Positions 8,388 through 17,153 of a stretch of 64,000 bases of DNA are shown here, piece after piece. The stretch's first letter is position 1, and each line of letters opens with the position of its first letter. The notes beneath the pieces were generated by a model that saw only the letters and a program-made list of their open reading frames with translations, searched no databases and was not told the DNA's origin. The translations under genes were made by a program, and so were the position numbers. The DNA comes from JACVRW01 sp963765135 (lineage in GTDB: Bacteria > Actinomycetota > Thermoleophilia > Solirubrobacterales > Thermoleophilaceae): the NCBI GenBank assembly GCA_963765135.1, contig CAVXUX010000002.1:1133159-1197158 (forward strand), given 5' to 3'.

Positions 8388-9256
8388 TGACTGAGGCGAC
8401 CGGGCAGAATGCGGTAATGCACTTCGGGGGCGACGAGGAGAGCTTCCAGCCAGGCTTTCAGCTCGCGGGCGTGCGAGCCGGCAGGCGGCACCAGGCGATC
8501 GCCGAGGCGCTGCTCGCGGCCGAGCGTGACCGCACTCCGATCCCCGGCCCCTCGGAGCAGTGGCCCAAGGCGGATGCCGGCGATGCGTATGCGGTGCAGC
8601 TCCTCGGCGTCAGCGCCCGCCTAGCGGCGGGGGCGACCCTGGTCGGTCACAAGGTCGGCTTGACCTCGCGCGCGATGCAGCGCCAGCTGGGGATCGACCA
8701 CCCGACGTACGGCCACCTGCTCGACCGGATGGTGATCCCGGAGGGAGAGCCCCTATCAGCGGGAGCGCTGGTTGCCCCGCATGTGGAGGCGGAGGTCGCG
8801 TTCGTTCTCGGCTCGCCGCTGCGCGGCCCGGGGGTGTCGCCTGACGACGTGATCGCAGCGACCGACCACCTGCTCCCGGCCCTCGAGGTGCTCGACACGC
8901 GCATCGCCGGCCGTCCCAGTCTCGTCGACACGATCGCGGACAACGGCTCTGCGGCACGCTTCATGCTCGGGACTCACAAGACGAGGCCGTCGGACGTCGA
9001 CCTCGCCGGCGTGCTGGCGATCATGACGCTCAATGGCGAGCTGGTGGAGCGCGCGTCGACCGTGACGGAGCTCGAGCATCCCGCACGCGCCGTGGCCTGG
9101 CTCGCCAACGCCCTCGCTGAGCGAGACGTCTTCCTCGACGAGGGGCACATCATCCTCTCTGGCGCCCGGTCGGCCGCTGTTCGGGTGTCCGGGGGTGATG
9201 GGCTCGGAGCCTCCCTGGGGGAGCTCGGCTCGGTGAGCCTGCGGGTCGCACCGTGA
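8387..9256 (+). CDS. 2-keto-4-pentenoate hydratase family protein (MhpD-like)
   Basis: Adds water to 2-hydroxypenta-2,4-dienoate-type products of meta cleavage, or acts as the related 4-oxalocrotonate decarboxylase. The conserved body starts at about RRHQAIAEALLAAERDRTPI and includes GHKVGLTSRAMQ and the metal-binding HVEAEVAFVL (ExE) motif. ATG 8387 (MTEATGQ) is chosen because it overlaps a TGA in another frame; the frame is open further upstream to 7958, so an N-terminal fusion to the EthD-like domain cannot be excluded. It is the last gene of the operon. The usual aldolase and aldehyde dehydrogenase of the lower pathway are not in this window. Confidence 0.78.
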   Translation: MTEATGQNAVMHFGGDEESFQPGFQLAGVRAGRRHQAIAEALLAAERDRTPIPGPSEQWPKADAGDAYAVQLLGVSARLAAGATLVGHKVGLTSRAMQRQLGIDHPTYGHLLDRMVIPEGEPLSAGALVAPHVEAEVAFVLGSPLRGPGVSPDDVIAATDHLLPALEVLDTRIAGRPSLVDTIADNGSAARFMLGTHKTRPSDVDLAGVLAIMTLNGELVERASTVTELEHPARAVAWLANALAERDVFLDEGHIILSGARSAAVRVSGGDGLGASLGELGSVSLRVAP

Positions 9257-9491
9257 ACAAGGCGTGAACGGGGAACGGACGCTCGCGCCCCGCCTCGAGG
9301 AGGCCCGCGCGCGCCTGCTCAGGGGGCTCGTGCCCGGGATCCAGGGGGCTATCGCCGCCCGCGCGGCACGGGCCCTGGGCCGCGAACGGCTGGTTCTAGT
9401 GTCTTCGGCAGCGACGTCGCGGTCAGCGCGGTTTCCGCAGTAGCCCGTGAAGCAGCGACCCCTTTCTCGGCTCGGTCGAGCGGGAGCGGAG
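9257..9491 (+). other. gap between convergent genes with a doubtful 59-residue open frame
   Basis: A GTG-initiated frame at 9264-9443 reads VNGERTLAPRLEEARARL and then stops. Its composition is coding-like for the first 45 residues and degrades afterwards, so it may be the start of a truncated gene. I see no clear hairpin followed by a T-run, although convergent transcription (hydratase from the left, YihY from the right) should end here. Confidence 0.25.
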
Positions 9492-10334
9492 TCAGCCGTG
9501 CAGCTGCTGGCCTAGCTGCACACGCGCGGCGACGCCGGCGCCGAGCAGCAGCCCGAATGCGGCGAGGTAGCAGGTGATCAGAACACCGGCGAGCACCAGA
9601 AACACCTCGACGGGAGTCCTCCCGGCCACGAGGCTGATGTAGTAACCGGCAGCGGTCGGCGTGATGTTGAGGATCACGGCGCTGACTGCTGCGCCTGCCC
9701 ACGCCGCGCGCCACCGCAGGGACTCGCCGGCAAGCGCGCGGAAGACGGCGCCGCACAGCAGGGTGCTCAACGCGAGCGAGGTCAGCGGAGCAGCCAGGCG
9801 GATCGCCGTCGGGTTGATCTTCAGGCGTCCTACGAGGTCGGTGCCGGCCGTGGCCACGGCAACCATCAGCACGATCACCACGGTCACCACCGCGGCGACC
9901 GCCAGGTTGCGGAGCTTGCCGCGCACGACTCCTAAGCTCGGCTCGGCGAGCAGGCGTAGCAGACAGCGCTCGATCACTCCCACCGCTCCCGAGCTGACCC
10001 ACACCATCCCGATGATCGATGCGGCGATCAGCAGCGGTGATTGCTCCTTGGTCCGCAGGATCAGAGTGACGAGCTGATCCTGGACGTCCTTGGGCAGCAC
10101 CTTGGAGATCCGTACCGACAGCGCTTGGGCCTCGGCGTAGTCGCCTAGCGCGACCGCTGCCAGAGCCGTGACACCGAGTGCCAGCGGCACCAGCGACGAG
10201 AGCAGGAACCAGGCGAGCGCTGGGACGTCGTTGGCCACTCCCGAGTCCCAATACAGACCGACCAGCTCACGCGCGAAGCGCCGGACGCGAGAGGCTGTCA
10301 CTGCTCGCGCCAGGACTGCGAGGAGAACGACCAC
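9492..10334 (-). CDS. YihY/virulence factor BrkB family membrane protein
   Basis: A 280-residue integral membrane protein with about six hydrophobic helices and the family features VPALAWFLLSSLVPLALG, the GMVWVSSGAVGVIERCL region and a C-terminal LGLLLGAGVAA-type segment. The family was once thought to be RNase BN; most members are now described only as inner-membrane proteins, with proposed envelope or export roles. It is monocistronic, with 380 bp of low-information DNA upstream. No regulatory signal is visible. Confidence 0.8.
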   Translation of the reverse strand: MVVLLAVLARAVTASRVRRFARELVGLYWDSGVANDVPALAWFLLSSLVPLALGVTALAAVALGDYAEAQALSVRISKVLPKDVQDQLVTLILRTKEQSPLLIAASIIGMVWVSSGAVGVIERCLLRLLAEPSLGVVRGKLRNLAVAAVVTVVIVLMVAVATAGTDLVGRLKINPTAIRLAAPLTSLALSTLLCGAVFRALAGESLRWRAAWAGAAVSAVILNITPTAAGYYISLVAGRTPVEVFLVLAGVLITCYLAAFGLLLGAGVAARVQLGQQLHG

Positions 10335-10713
10335 TCCCCCGAGCCTGCCGGCGGCCCGGCGTCGGCCAGATGCGTAAACCAGATTGCCGGCCGACGCTGC
10401 CTTCCCGGAACTCGATAGACCGCCGCGAAGCGCGAAGCGTCGAACCTCATCGGTTGTGCGGCTCTCGCTGCCATCGGCGTTAGCGGAGGATGTTCACGGC
10501 CCGCGCAGCAACCAACAGGGTGGTCATCGCCGAGAGCGCGGCCTCAGCCAGCATCATCATCTTCACCCGTCTGTCAGCGACATCACATCGGTAGGGCTGA
10601 ACGCTACGGCATTGGTGAACGAGGCCGCGGCGAATTTACAGCGCCAAGGGGACGCGACCCGCTACGGGACATGACGCTCCATGTGCGACGCCTCCAGGAC
10701 TGGAGTCGGCGCG
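10335..10713. other. intergenic region, no supported gene
   Basis: This lies upstream of the YihY gene and downstream of the MFS-MarR gene, both on the minus strand. One minus-strand frame of about 27 codons near 10480-10566 starts with three ATG codons and is hydrophobic (MMMLAEAALSAMTT), but it has no ribosome-binding site or homology that I can see. Plus-strand frames here look random. Confidence 0.3.
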
Positions 10714-12747
10714 TCAGGCCGCTTCGCGCAAGCCTTCGTCATGGCGCAGTCTGGCCGCGTCCTGGTCGATGCAGTCGCGGGCGAGCGTCTTCAGGAGCAC
10801 GTCGAGCTCGGCCTCTTGCTCGGGCGACCAGTCGTCGAGCAGCTCGCGGAGGCCATCCTCGCGCGCGCGCCGCAGCCGCTCGAGTGCGGATCGGCCGTTC
10901 GGGGTCAGGTTGAGCACGTGGGTGCTCGGTTCGATCGTCACGAGCTCGCGGCTGGCTAGTTGGTCGAGGCTGGGTGCGAGGTTCGCGGTGGAAGTGCCGA
11001 TCTGCTCGGCCAGGTCCGCGCGCGTGACGCCGCGGTGGTCTGCGATGCGGGCGAGTAGGCAGGAGGCGGCCGGGCGCAGGCCGCTTAAGCCTGCCTCCGC
11101 GGCGATGCGGCGGTAGAGCGCCACCCGGTCCTGGCGCCCCGCGAGCACTCCGAGGCCGCGTTCGAGCTCCTGCGCGGAGCTGCGGTCGGTCGGCATGCCG
11201 AACGTCTGCCCGGGATCGGTGGCGGCCACCGTCTTTCGCAACGGGACCTGCGGCAGCAGCCAGGAGATCAGGAAGGCGACGGCGGCGACCGGCACAGCGG
11301 CCAGGAATACGGTCTCCAGCGAGTCGGCGTACGCGTGGATGAAGGCGCTGTGGGCCGCGGGGGAGAGTTTGCTCAGCGCGTCGGGGCTCAGCGTCTCGCT
11401 GCTCACGCCGCCCGGCAGCGCCACCCCGCCGAGATAGTGCGCGATGTTCGCCTCCAAGCGATTGGAGAAGATCGAGCCGAACACCGCCGCGCCGAACGAC
11501 CCCCCGATCTGGCGGAAGTAGGTCACCCCGGAGGTGGCGGCGCCGAGGTCCTTGTAGTCGACGACGTTCTGGACGGCGATGACGGTGACCTGCATCACCG
11601 AGCCCAGCCCGGCGCCGAACACGAACATGGACAGCGAGGCGTCGAGCCAGCTGGTGTCTGGTCCCAGGCGCGACAACAACAGCAGTCCGATCGTGATCAG
11701 CGCCGTGCCGATGATCGGGAAGATCTTGTAGCGCCCGGTGCGGCTGATCAGCTGCCCGGAGCTGACCGAGGTGAGCAGCAGCCCGATCATCAGCGGCAAC
11801 AGCCACAGCCCGGAGACGGTCGGGTTGACCCCCTTCACGATCTGAAGGTAGAGCGGCAGAAACGTGATCGTGCCGAACATCGCGAAGCCGACGACGAAGC
11901 CCAACGCGCTGCTCACCCCGAAGACGCGGTTCTTGAACAGCCGCATCGGCAGGATCGGCTCTTCGGCGCGCCGCTCGGCTGCCACGAACAGCGCGAGGAG
12001 AGCGACGCCGGCCACACCGAGGCTCACGATCTGCGCCGAGGCCCACGCGTAGGTCGTCCCGCCGAGGCTGGTCATCAGCACCAGGCAGGTGGTACCGGCC
12101 GTCACCAGCGCCGCGCCCAGGTAGTCGATCATGTGCGAGACACGGCGCTGTGTCGTCGGGAGGAACGCGGCCGTGACCAGCAGCGCGACAACGCCGACCG
12201 GGAGGTTGATGTAGAAGACCCAGCGCCACGAGGCGTTGTCGACGAGCAGCCCGCCGGCCAACGGCCCCAGCACGCTGGCCACGCCGAAGACGGCGCCGAA
12301 CAGGCCCTGGTAGCGACCGCGGTTGGCCGGCGCGACCACGTCGCCAACGATCGTCTGGGCGCCGATCATCAACCCTCCACCGCCGATCCCCTGCAGCGCG
12401 CGGAAGGCGATCAGCTGGCCCATCGACTGGCTCAGTCCCGACAGGGCGGAGCCGACGAGAAAGATCACGATGGCGGCCTGGAAGAACCGCTTGCGGCCGT
12501 ACATGTCGCCGAGCTTGCCCCACAGCGGCGTCGAGGCCGTGGACGCCAGCAGATACGCGGTCACGATCCACGACAGGTTCGAGGCGCCGCCGAGGTCGCC
12601 GACGATCGTGGGCAGCGCCGTCGCCACGATCGTCTGGTCGAGCGCGGCGAGCAGCATCCCGAGCATCAGCGCGGCGAGGACGAGCCACAGCCGACGGCCC
12701 TGCAGGGCCACCGGCCCTGACACCTCACGGGATACTGGTTGGGCCAT
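10714..12747 (-). CDS. DHA2-type MFS multidrug efflux pump with C-terminal MarR-like domain
   Basis: The first ~500 residues form a 14-helix drug:H+ antiporter of the EmrB/QacA type (LDQTIVATALPTIVGDLGG in helix 1, GKLGDMYGRKRFF loop, GGGGLMIGAQTIVGD). The last ~150 residues form a winged-helix MarR-like domain: SCLLARIADHRGVTRADLAE, then STANLAPSLDQLASRELV and EPSTHVLNLTPNGRSALERL. Such fusions could sense the exported drug or tether the regulator to the membrane. I prefer ATG 12747 to ATG 12756, because the conserved 34-bp motif (12770-12803) then sits at the same distance from the start as at three other genes. Confidence 0.85.
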   Translation of the reverse strand: MAQPVSREVSGPVALQGRRLWLVLAALMLGMLLAALDQTIVATALPTIVGDLGGASNLSWIVTAYLLASTASTPLWGKLGDMYGRKRFFQAAIVIFLVGSALSGLSQSMGQLIAFRALQGIGGGGLMIGAQTIVGDVVAPANRGRYQGLFGAVFGVASVLGPLAGGLLVDNASWRWVFYINLPVGVVALLVTAAFLPTTQRRVSHMIDYLGAALVTAGTTCLVLMTSLGGTTYAWASAQIVSLGVAGVALLALFVAAERRAEEPILPMRLFKNRVFGVSSALGFVVGFAMFGTITFLPLYLQIVKGVNPTVSGLWLLPLMIGLLLTSVSSGQLISRTGRYKIFPIIGTALITIGLLLLSRLGPDTSWLDASLSMFVFGAGLGSVMQVTVIAVQNVVDYKDLGAATSGVTYFRQIGGSFGAAVFGSIFSNRLEANIAHYLGGVALPGGVSSETLSPDALSKLSPAAHSAFIHAYADSLETVFLAAVPVAAVAFLISWLLPQVPLRKTVAATDPGQTFGMPTDRSSAQELERGLGVLAGRQDRVALYRRIAAEAGLSGLRPAASCLLARIADHRGVTRADLAEQIGTSTANLAPSLDQLASRELVTIEPSTHVLNLTPNGRSALERLRRAREDGLRELLDDWSPEQEAELDVLLKTLARDCIDQDAARLRHDEGLREAA

Positions 12748-12769
12748 GGACTTCATGCTGGACGCCGGT

Positions 12770-12803
12770 TGCGTGACGCGTCGTCACACGCTTTAGGTGA
12801 TTT
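12770..12803 (-). promoter_or_regulatory. repeated 34-bp operator-like motif, site A
   Basis: Read on the minus strand: ATCAC, 7 nt, GTGTGACGAC, GC, GTCAC. It is one of six near-identical sites in this window. The TCAC end is 25 nt before ATG 12747 of the MFS-MarR gene. It contains the inverted repeat GTGACG/CGTCAC. Confidence 0.6.
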
Positions 12804-12889
12804 GGTCCATCGCCGTGCCACCGTGGCTCCGGTGATCGACCCGCGCGCTGGAGCGCGTCGCGTTAGGCGCGCACGGCTTCAGCCGTCAC

Positions 12890-13168
12890 GTCATCCGACG
12901 TGGCGCGCTGAGCCAGCGGTCGACGAACGCGCCCAGCGCATCGAGCGGGCGATCCCGCGCGAGATCTCCTCGCGCTCTTGGAGACTCAGGCAGCGCTTCG
13001 CTCGCCGGCAGGCCCTCGGCCGTATGCCGCCGAGCGCTCGCAGGTAGAGGCTCACCGTGTTCTGACCGAGCCCGAGCCGGCGGGCGATCTTGCGCTCGCT
13101 CAACCCTGCGCTCGCAGTTCCCAGATCCCTTCCTTGGTGTTCTCGCTCTGGGCGTAGCCCTTTGGCAT
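12890..13168 (-). pseudogene. IS30-family transposase N-terminal remnant
   Basis: ATG 13168 begins MPKGYAQSENTKEGIW. After a probable missing base it continues LSERKIARRLGLGQNTVSLY, then CLSLQEREEISRGIA, the helix-turn-helix region that opens IS30-type transposases. Homology ends there and the frame runs into unrelated sequence. Only about 90 of the expected 300-400 residues remain, and no DDE region is present. It lies next to an IS256-type remnant. Confidence 0.6.
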
Positions 13169-13344
13169 CTCCGCACCTCCTCCGTTCGTCAGCCGGTGGC
13201 AGCCTCTCTTCGGTGGTGCGGCGGTGGTTTGAACCCGTCATTCGGAGGAGCACGCTGTGGAGCCAATGGGCTCGCTCCTGCTTCGCGCGCGACGTGCGGA
13301 AGCGATGGCTGGCTCACTGGTCGCGTCTCGCAACTGCCGTAAAT

Positions 13345-14093
13345 AGCCGGGGGCCCGTCAAGGGCGCGGCGTAGGTTCCCTCAAGTCCTGCAAGACGTTG
13401 AAGGAGGTCCTACGCCGTGAGACGCACCGTACCGCCGTCGGCGGAGATCAAGGAGCAGATCGAGCGGTTGCTTGCCGTGGGGGTAGGCGACAACCCGCGC
13501 GAGTCGCTGTCAGAGTTGGCGAGGCTGGGGGCCAGGTTGATCATCCAGCGGGCCGTGGAGGACGAGTTCGACGCCAGGCTGGGCAGGGCGCGCTATGAGC
13601 GCCGGCCCGATTATCAGCGCGGGCTGCACAACTATGACTCGGGACTGCGCAACGGTTTCGCCCGCGCCGGGGTGCAGACCGCCGAGGGCGAGCTCGAGGT
13701 CGAGATCCCGCAGGTCAGGGAGGCGGCCGAGCCGTTCGTCTCGAAGCTGTTCCCGTGCAGCACGAAGGTGTTGCGCAACGAGCCGCTGCGGGCGATGGTG
13801 ATCGGCGCGTCCGTCAGGGGGCTGTCGATGCGGGACATCGAATCGCTATGCGAGAAGGCCGGGCTCGGGAAGCTGTCGAAGGCGACCGCCCAGCGGATCT
13901 GCAGCGAGCTCAGGGAGCGCTTCCGAGCAGTTCAATCGCCGCGACCTCTACGAGGTCCAGCTGGCGGCGCTGTTCCTCGACGCGGTCTTCCTCTCCGTCC
14001 GCCCGCACGGGCCCAAGGAGGGCGTGCTGGTCGCCTGGGGCTTCACCGAGAGGGCGAGCGGGTGCTGCTTTCCGTGATGCTCGGGATCAGCCG
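13345..14093 (+). mobile_element. IS256-family insertion sequence remnant
   Basis: The left end probably lies in the G/C-rich stretch 13345-13380 (GGGCCCGTCAAGGG and following), just upstream of a transposase start with an AAGGAGG-type ribosome-binding site. The right part is missing: similarity stops at the 3' end of the convergent GH15 gene, so a deletion or later rearrangement removed roughly half of the element. Confidence 0.55.
13417..14093 (+). pseudogene. IS256-family (Mutator-type) transposase fragment, truncated and frameshifted
   Basis: GTG 13417 starts a typical Transposase_mut N-terminus (RAVEDEFDARLGRARYERRP, then RRPDYQRGLHNYDSGLRNGF and FVSKLFPCSTKV). At about 13929 an extra C shifts the frame; the alternative frame reads FNRRDLYEVQLAALFLDAVF, which carries the first catalytic Asp. 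The original frame returns near 14051 (GERVLLSVMLG). The coding similarity ends at 14093, about 225 residues into a protein that is normally about 400 long, so it is inactive. Confidence 0.75.
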
Positions 14094-15994
14094 ACCACCT
14101 CCTTCAGCCCTTCTGCGACGATGAGCCGCGCGGCGGCCTCGACCAGTGCGAGGTGCGAGAAGGCCTGCGGGAAGTTCCCGAGGTGTCTGCCGGTCTCGGC
14201 GTCGAACTCCTCCGCATACAGCCCGAGCGGGGATGCGACCTTCACGAGGCGCTCCATCAGATGTCTTGCCCGCTGCGGCTCGCCGACGATCGCCAGCGCC
14301 GATACCAGCCAGAAGGAGCAGATGAGAAAGCTGCCCTCCTTGCCGGACAGTCCGTCGTCGGTCTCTTCGGTGCGGTACCGCAGCACGTATCCCTGCTCGG
14401 TCAGGTCGTCTTCGATGGCCAGGACGGTGGCACGCAGTCGTGCGTCGTCGGGCGGCAGGAACCCGAAAATCCCTGCGAGCAGTGCGGAGGCGTCAAGCGC
14501 ATCCGTCTCGTAGTGCTGGCGCAGCACGCCGCGACTGTCGACCCCGTGCTCGAGGATGTCCGACTTGATCTCCGCGGCAGTCTGTGCCCAGCCGGCCGAG
14601 AGCGCAGCTTCTCCGCGGATGTTCGCGAGACGCGTTGCGCGATCGAGCGCGACCCAGCACATCAGCTTCGATGAGACGTAGTGCTGCGGCTCGCCGCGCG
14701 CCTCCCAGATGCCTTGGTCCGGTTGACGCCACACCGCTGTCGCGCACTCGACCTGCGCCTGCACGAGCGGCCACAGGCGGCCCGGAATGCGCTGGCTTCG
14801 GCGGCTGTGGAGCAGGACGGAGTCGAGGGCGGCACCGAAGACGTCATTCTGCCGCTGGTCGAAGGCGCCGTTGCCGATCCGGACGGGCTGTGCGCCGCCG
14901 TAGCCGGATAGGTCCTCGCGCACCGACTCGGTCAGATCGCGGCGACCGTCGATCCCGTACATGATCTGAAGACCGCCGTCGTCGTTGCGGTCGAGGTCGG
15001 CCATGAACTGCATGAACTCGTCGGCCTCCCAATCCAGGAGCAGGAAGTGCAGCGCACGTAGAAGGAAGGTCGAGTCGCGGAGCCAGGTGTAGCGGTAGTC
15101 CCAGTTCCGCTCGCCGGCGGGTGTCTCGGGCAGCGAGGTGGTGAGCGCCGCGACCGTCGCCCCGGTCGGCATGTACGTGAGGCCCTTGATCGTCAGCGCC
15201 GACCGCTGGATCATCGGGCCGAGCTCGTGGTCAGGGATCGCCGCGCGGGCGAGCCAGTCGCGCCAGAAGCGCGTGGTCGCGTCGAGCTGATCGGCGGCCT
15301 CGTCGGCGGTCGTCGGGACGAGCGCTTCGTCGCTCCAGGCCAGTGCGCAGTAGACCGTCTCGCCGGCACGCAGGACGTGGCGGGCCCGAGCCCGGCCGGC
15401 CTCGATGCCGACGAGCATGTCGGTTTGGAGCCGGAGTGCCTGGTCGCCGACAGTCGCGTCCGCTCGATGCCTATCCGGGCTCAGCGCCCACTCGCCGGGA
15501 ACGCGCCCATAGTCGAACGCGGGCTCGCACACGAGATCGATCTCCACACTGCCGTCGATGCATTTGGCGGTCCGCACGAGCGCGTGATCGGCGTCCTCGT
15601 CGGATGGCGGTCTCGTGTGCGGTGTAACCGTGTCCTCGCCACGGCGGGGTCCCATCGCGAGCGCATCGCGGACGACCACCCAGCCCGTCGGGGTCTTCCA
15701 GGAAGTGACAAGTGTGTTGGTCCCGGGCTCATAGATCCTGTCGCTGGGGACGTTGATCCCGAACGGGGCGAACCTGAAGCCGCCCGCCCCGCGGTCGAGC
15801 AGGGCACCGAACACGCTCGGCGAGTCGAAGCGCGGCACGCACAGCCAGTCGACCGTGCCGTCCGGGGCCACAAGCGCGCCCGTGTGGCAGTTGGACAGGA
15901 ACCCGTAGTTGGCGATTGGGGTGAACGGGGAAGGCGCTGCCGCGCTATCCGGCACCGAAGCGTCCGCGTGGGGCTTGTCCGCCGTGGTGCTCAC
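14087..15994 (-). CDS. glycoside hydrolase family 15 protein (glucoamylase/trehalase type)
   Basis: A 635-residue protein with the GH15 N-terminal beta-sandwich signature (NYGFLSNCHTGALVAPDGTV) and the (alpha/alpha)6 barrel motifs GERNWDYRYTWLRDSTFLLR and WEARGEPQHYVSSKLMCWVA, which carry the acidic catalytic region. In Actinobacteria close relatives hydrolyse trehalose or alpha-1,4-glucans. GTG 15994 overlaps the stop of a 42-codon upstream frame, which implies coupling. Its 3' end meets the truncated IS256 transposase. The conserved 34-bp motif lies upstream of the short leader gene. Confidence 0.87.
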   Translation of the reverse strand: MSTTADKPHADASVPDSAAAPSPFTPIANYGFLSNCHTGALVAPDGTVDWLCVPRFDSPSVFGALLDRGAGGFRFAPFGINVPSDRIYEPGTNTLVTSWKTPTGWVVVRDALAMGPRRGEDTVTPHTRPPSDEDADHALVRTAKCIDGSVEIDLVCEPAFDYGRVPGEWALSPDRHRADATVGDQALRLQTDMLVGIEAGRARARHVLRAGETVYCALAWSDEALVPTTADEAADQLDATTRFWRDWLARAAIPDHELGPMIQRSALTIKGLTYMPTGATVAALTTSLPETPAGERNWDYRYTWLRDSTFLLRALHFLLLDWEADEFMQFMADLDRNDDGGLQIMYGIDGRRDLTESVREDLSGYGGAQPVRIGNGAFDQRQNDVFGAALDSVLLHSRRSQRIPGRLWPLVQAQVECATAVWRQPDQGIWEARGEPQHYVSSKLMCWVALDRATRLANIRGEAALSAGWAQTAAEIKSDILEHGVDSRGVLRQHYETDALDASALLAGIFGFLPPDDARLRATVLAIEDDLTEQGYVLRYRTEETDDGLSGKEGSFLICSFWLVSALAIVGEPQRARHLMERLVKVASPLGLYAEEFDAETGRHLGNFPQAFSHLALVEAAARLIVAEGLKEVVG

Positions 15995-16119
15995 CCCGCG
16001 TCACCCCTCGCCGCGATGCGATCGGTGAGCCACTCGACCAGCCGCGTGGGCGGGTCGTACCTCATCGCGTGCGTGACCCGCGCGACGGCCAGTGGTGCCG
16101 TCGTTGTCGCCGTATCCAT
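15991..16119 (-). CDS. 42-residue upstream small ORF coupled to GH15
   Basis: ATG 16119 begins MDTATTTAPLAVARVTHAMR and ends ARGDAG; its TGA (15991-15993) overlaps the GTG start of the GH15 gene. The motif at 16141-16175 stands 24 nt (TCAC to ATG) upstream, the same spacing as at other motif-controlled starts, so this frame rather than GH15 appears to be the first translated cistron. It is not in any family I recognise. It could be a real small protein or a coupling leader. Confidence 0.45.
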   Translation of the reverse strand: MDTATTTAPLAVARVTHAMRYDPPTRLVEWLTDRIAARGDAG

Positions 16120-16140
16120 GCCCGCAGTGTAAGCGGGAGG

Positions 16141-16175
16141 TGGGTGACCGGTCGTCACACATCTCATGTGATCTG
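16141..16175 (-). promoter_or_regulatory. repeated 34-bp operator-like motif, site B
   Basis: Minus-strand reading: ATCACATGAGAT, GTGTGACGAC, CG, GTCACCC. The inner part CACAT-GAG-ATGTG is a perfect inverted repeat. It lies upstream of the leader ORF/GH15 unit; the divergent CorA gene begins 40 bp to the right. Confidence 0.6.
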
Positions 16176-16215
16176 ACGGCGCAACCGTCCTGCGGCGACC
16201 CTACTCTGAGGAGTC

Positions 16216-17146
16216 GTGACGGAGGTCCTGACCGGGCTTGCCGCCGGCGACCGGAGCGTATTGCCGGATTGCGCGCGCAGGGGCGGTTCTTTTGGCTTGA
16301 CGTCTCGCTCAGTGAGACGAGCCGCGAGGAGCTGGTCGACGCGCTCGAGGTTCCCGAGCGGGCGCTTCGAGGTCCGTCGCGCGTCCACGCCGACGAGGAG
16401 TCCGTCGACTTTGTGCTCCAGTGCTATGTCGCGATCGAGCGGCCGGCCGAGACGTCCGCGTACCGACTCAGACCCATCCAGGTCGAGGTCGTCGTGACCA
16501 GCGACTACCTGTTGACGCTTCACGACGAGCGGGTCTCGCTTCCGGCGGTTCTGCCTGTCGACCTTCCGCGGGGACGGAGCAAGGGATACGTCGTTTACTC
16601 GGTGCTCGACGCGATGCTCGTCAGCGCCTCCGATGCGCTCGAGGAGGTCGAGGACAGCCTCGACAGCCTGTCCGCGAGCTTGGCGGGCGTAGGTGCTGGA
16701 AGCGTGCCGAGGGAGAGGTTGCAGGCGCCCGTTGCCAGGCTCGCGACATGAGGCGCTGGGTCCGGGCCGAGCAGGCAGTCTTTCAGCGGGTCGGGTTGGA
16801 CATCGGCGCGCTGAGCGGCTTCGACGAGCCTGAGGAGCGCTACCTGAACCGGCTGGACGAGCAGGCCGATCGCCTGCTGGCGTCGATCGACGCCGCGTCG
16901 AACGTGATGGGGATGGTGCTCGATCTTCAGCTGAACGAGCGCGCCTATCTGGTGAGCGTCGTGGCGACGATCTTCGTCCCGCTCACGTTGATCACCGGAT
17001 TCTTCGGCATGAACTTCGGGTGGATGGTCGACCGCGTCGACACGCAGATCGCCTTCTGGCTGCTGGGCTTCGTGGTTCCCGCCGCCACCGCCGCGCTGTC
17101 GTGGCGTCTCCTCGTGCGCCGCTTTGTCATCGGTGACGAGCGATGA
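16216..17146 (+). CDS. corA: CorA-like divalent cation transporter, two apparent frameshifts
   Basis: Mg2+/Co2+ channel-type transporter of the CorA family. The protein is spread over three frames: VTEVLTGLAAGD (16216 on), then GLRAQGRFFWLDVSLSE through VARLAT, then MRRWVRAEQAVFQRVGLD to the end. Adding one base near 16250 and one near 16745 gives a continuous 310-residue protein of family length. The two C-terminal membrane helices and the signature GMN (ITGFFGMNFGWMVD) are intact, followed by the short cytoplasmic RRFVIGDER tail. It is divergent from GH15 and convergent with DoxX. The indels could be consensus errors or a decayed gene. Confidence 0.78.
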
Positions 17147-17153
17147 CGCCTGC

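Noticed and set aside
11335..12720. 461-codon plus-strand frame inside the MFS-MarR gene
   Set aside because: Shadow of a membrane-protein gene: the translation is dominated by His/Arg/Asp/Gln repeats with no domain.
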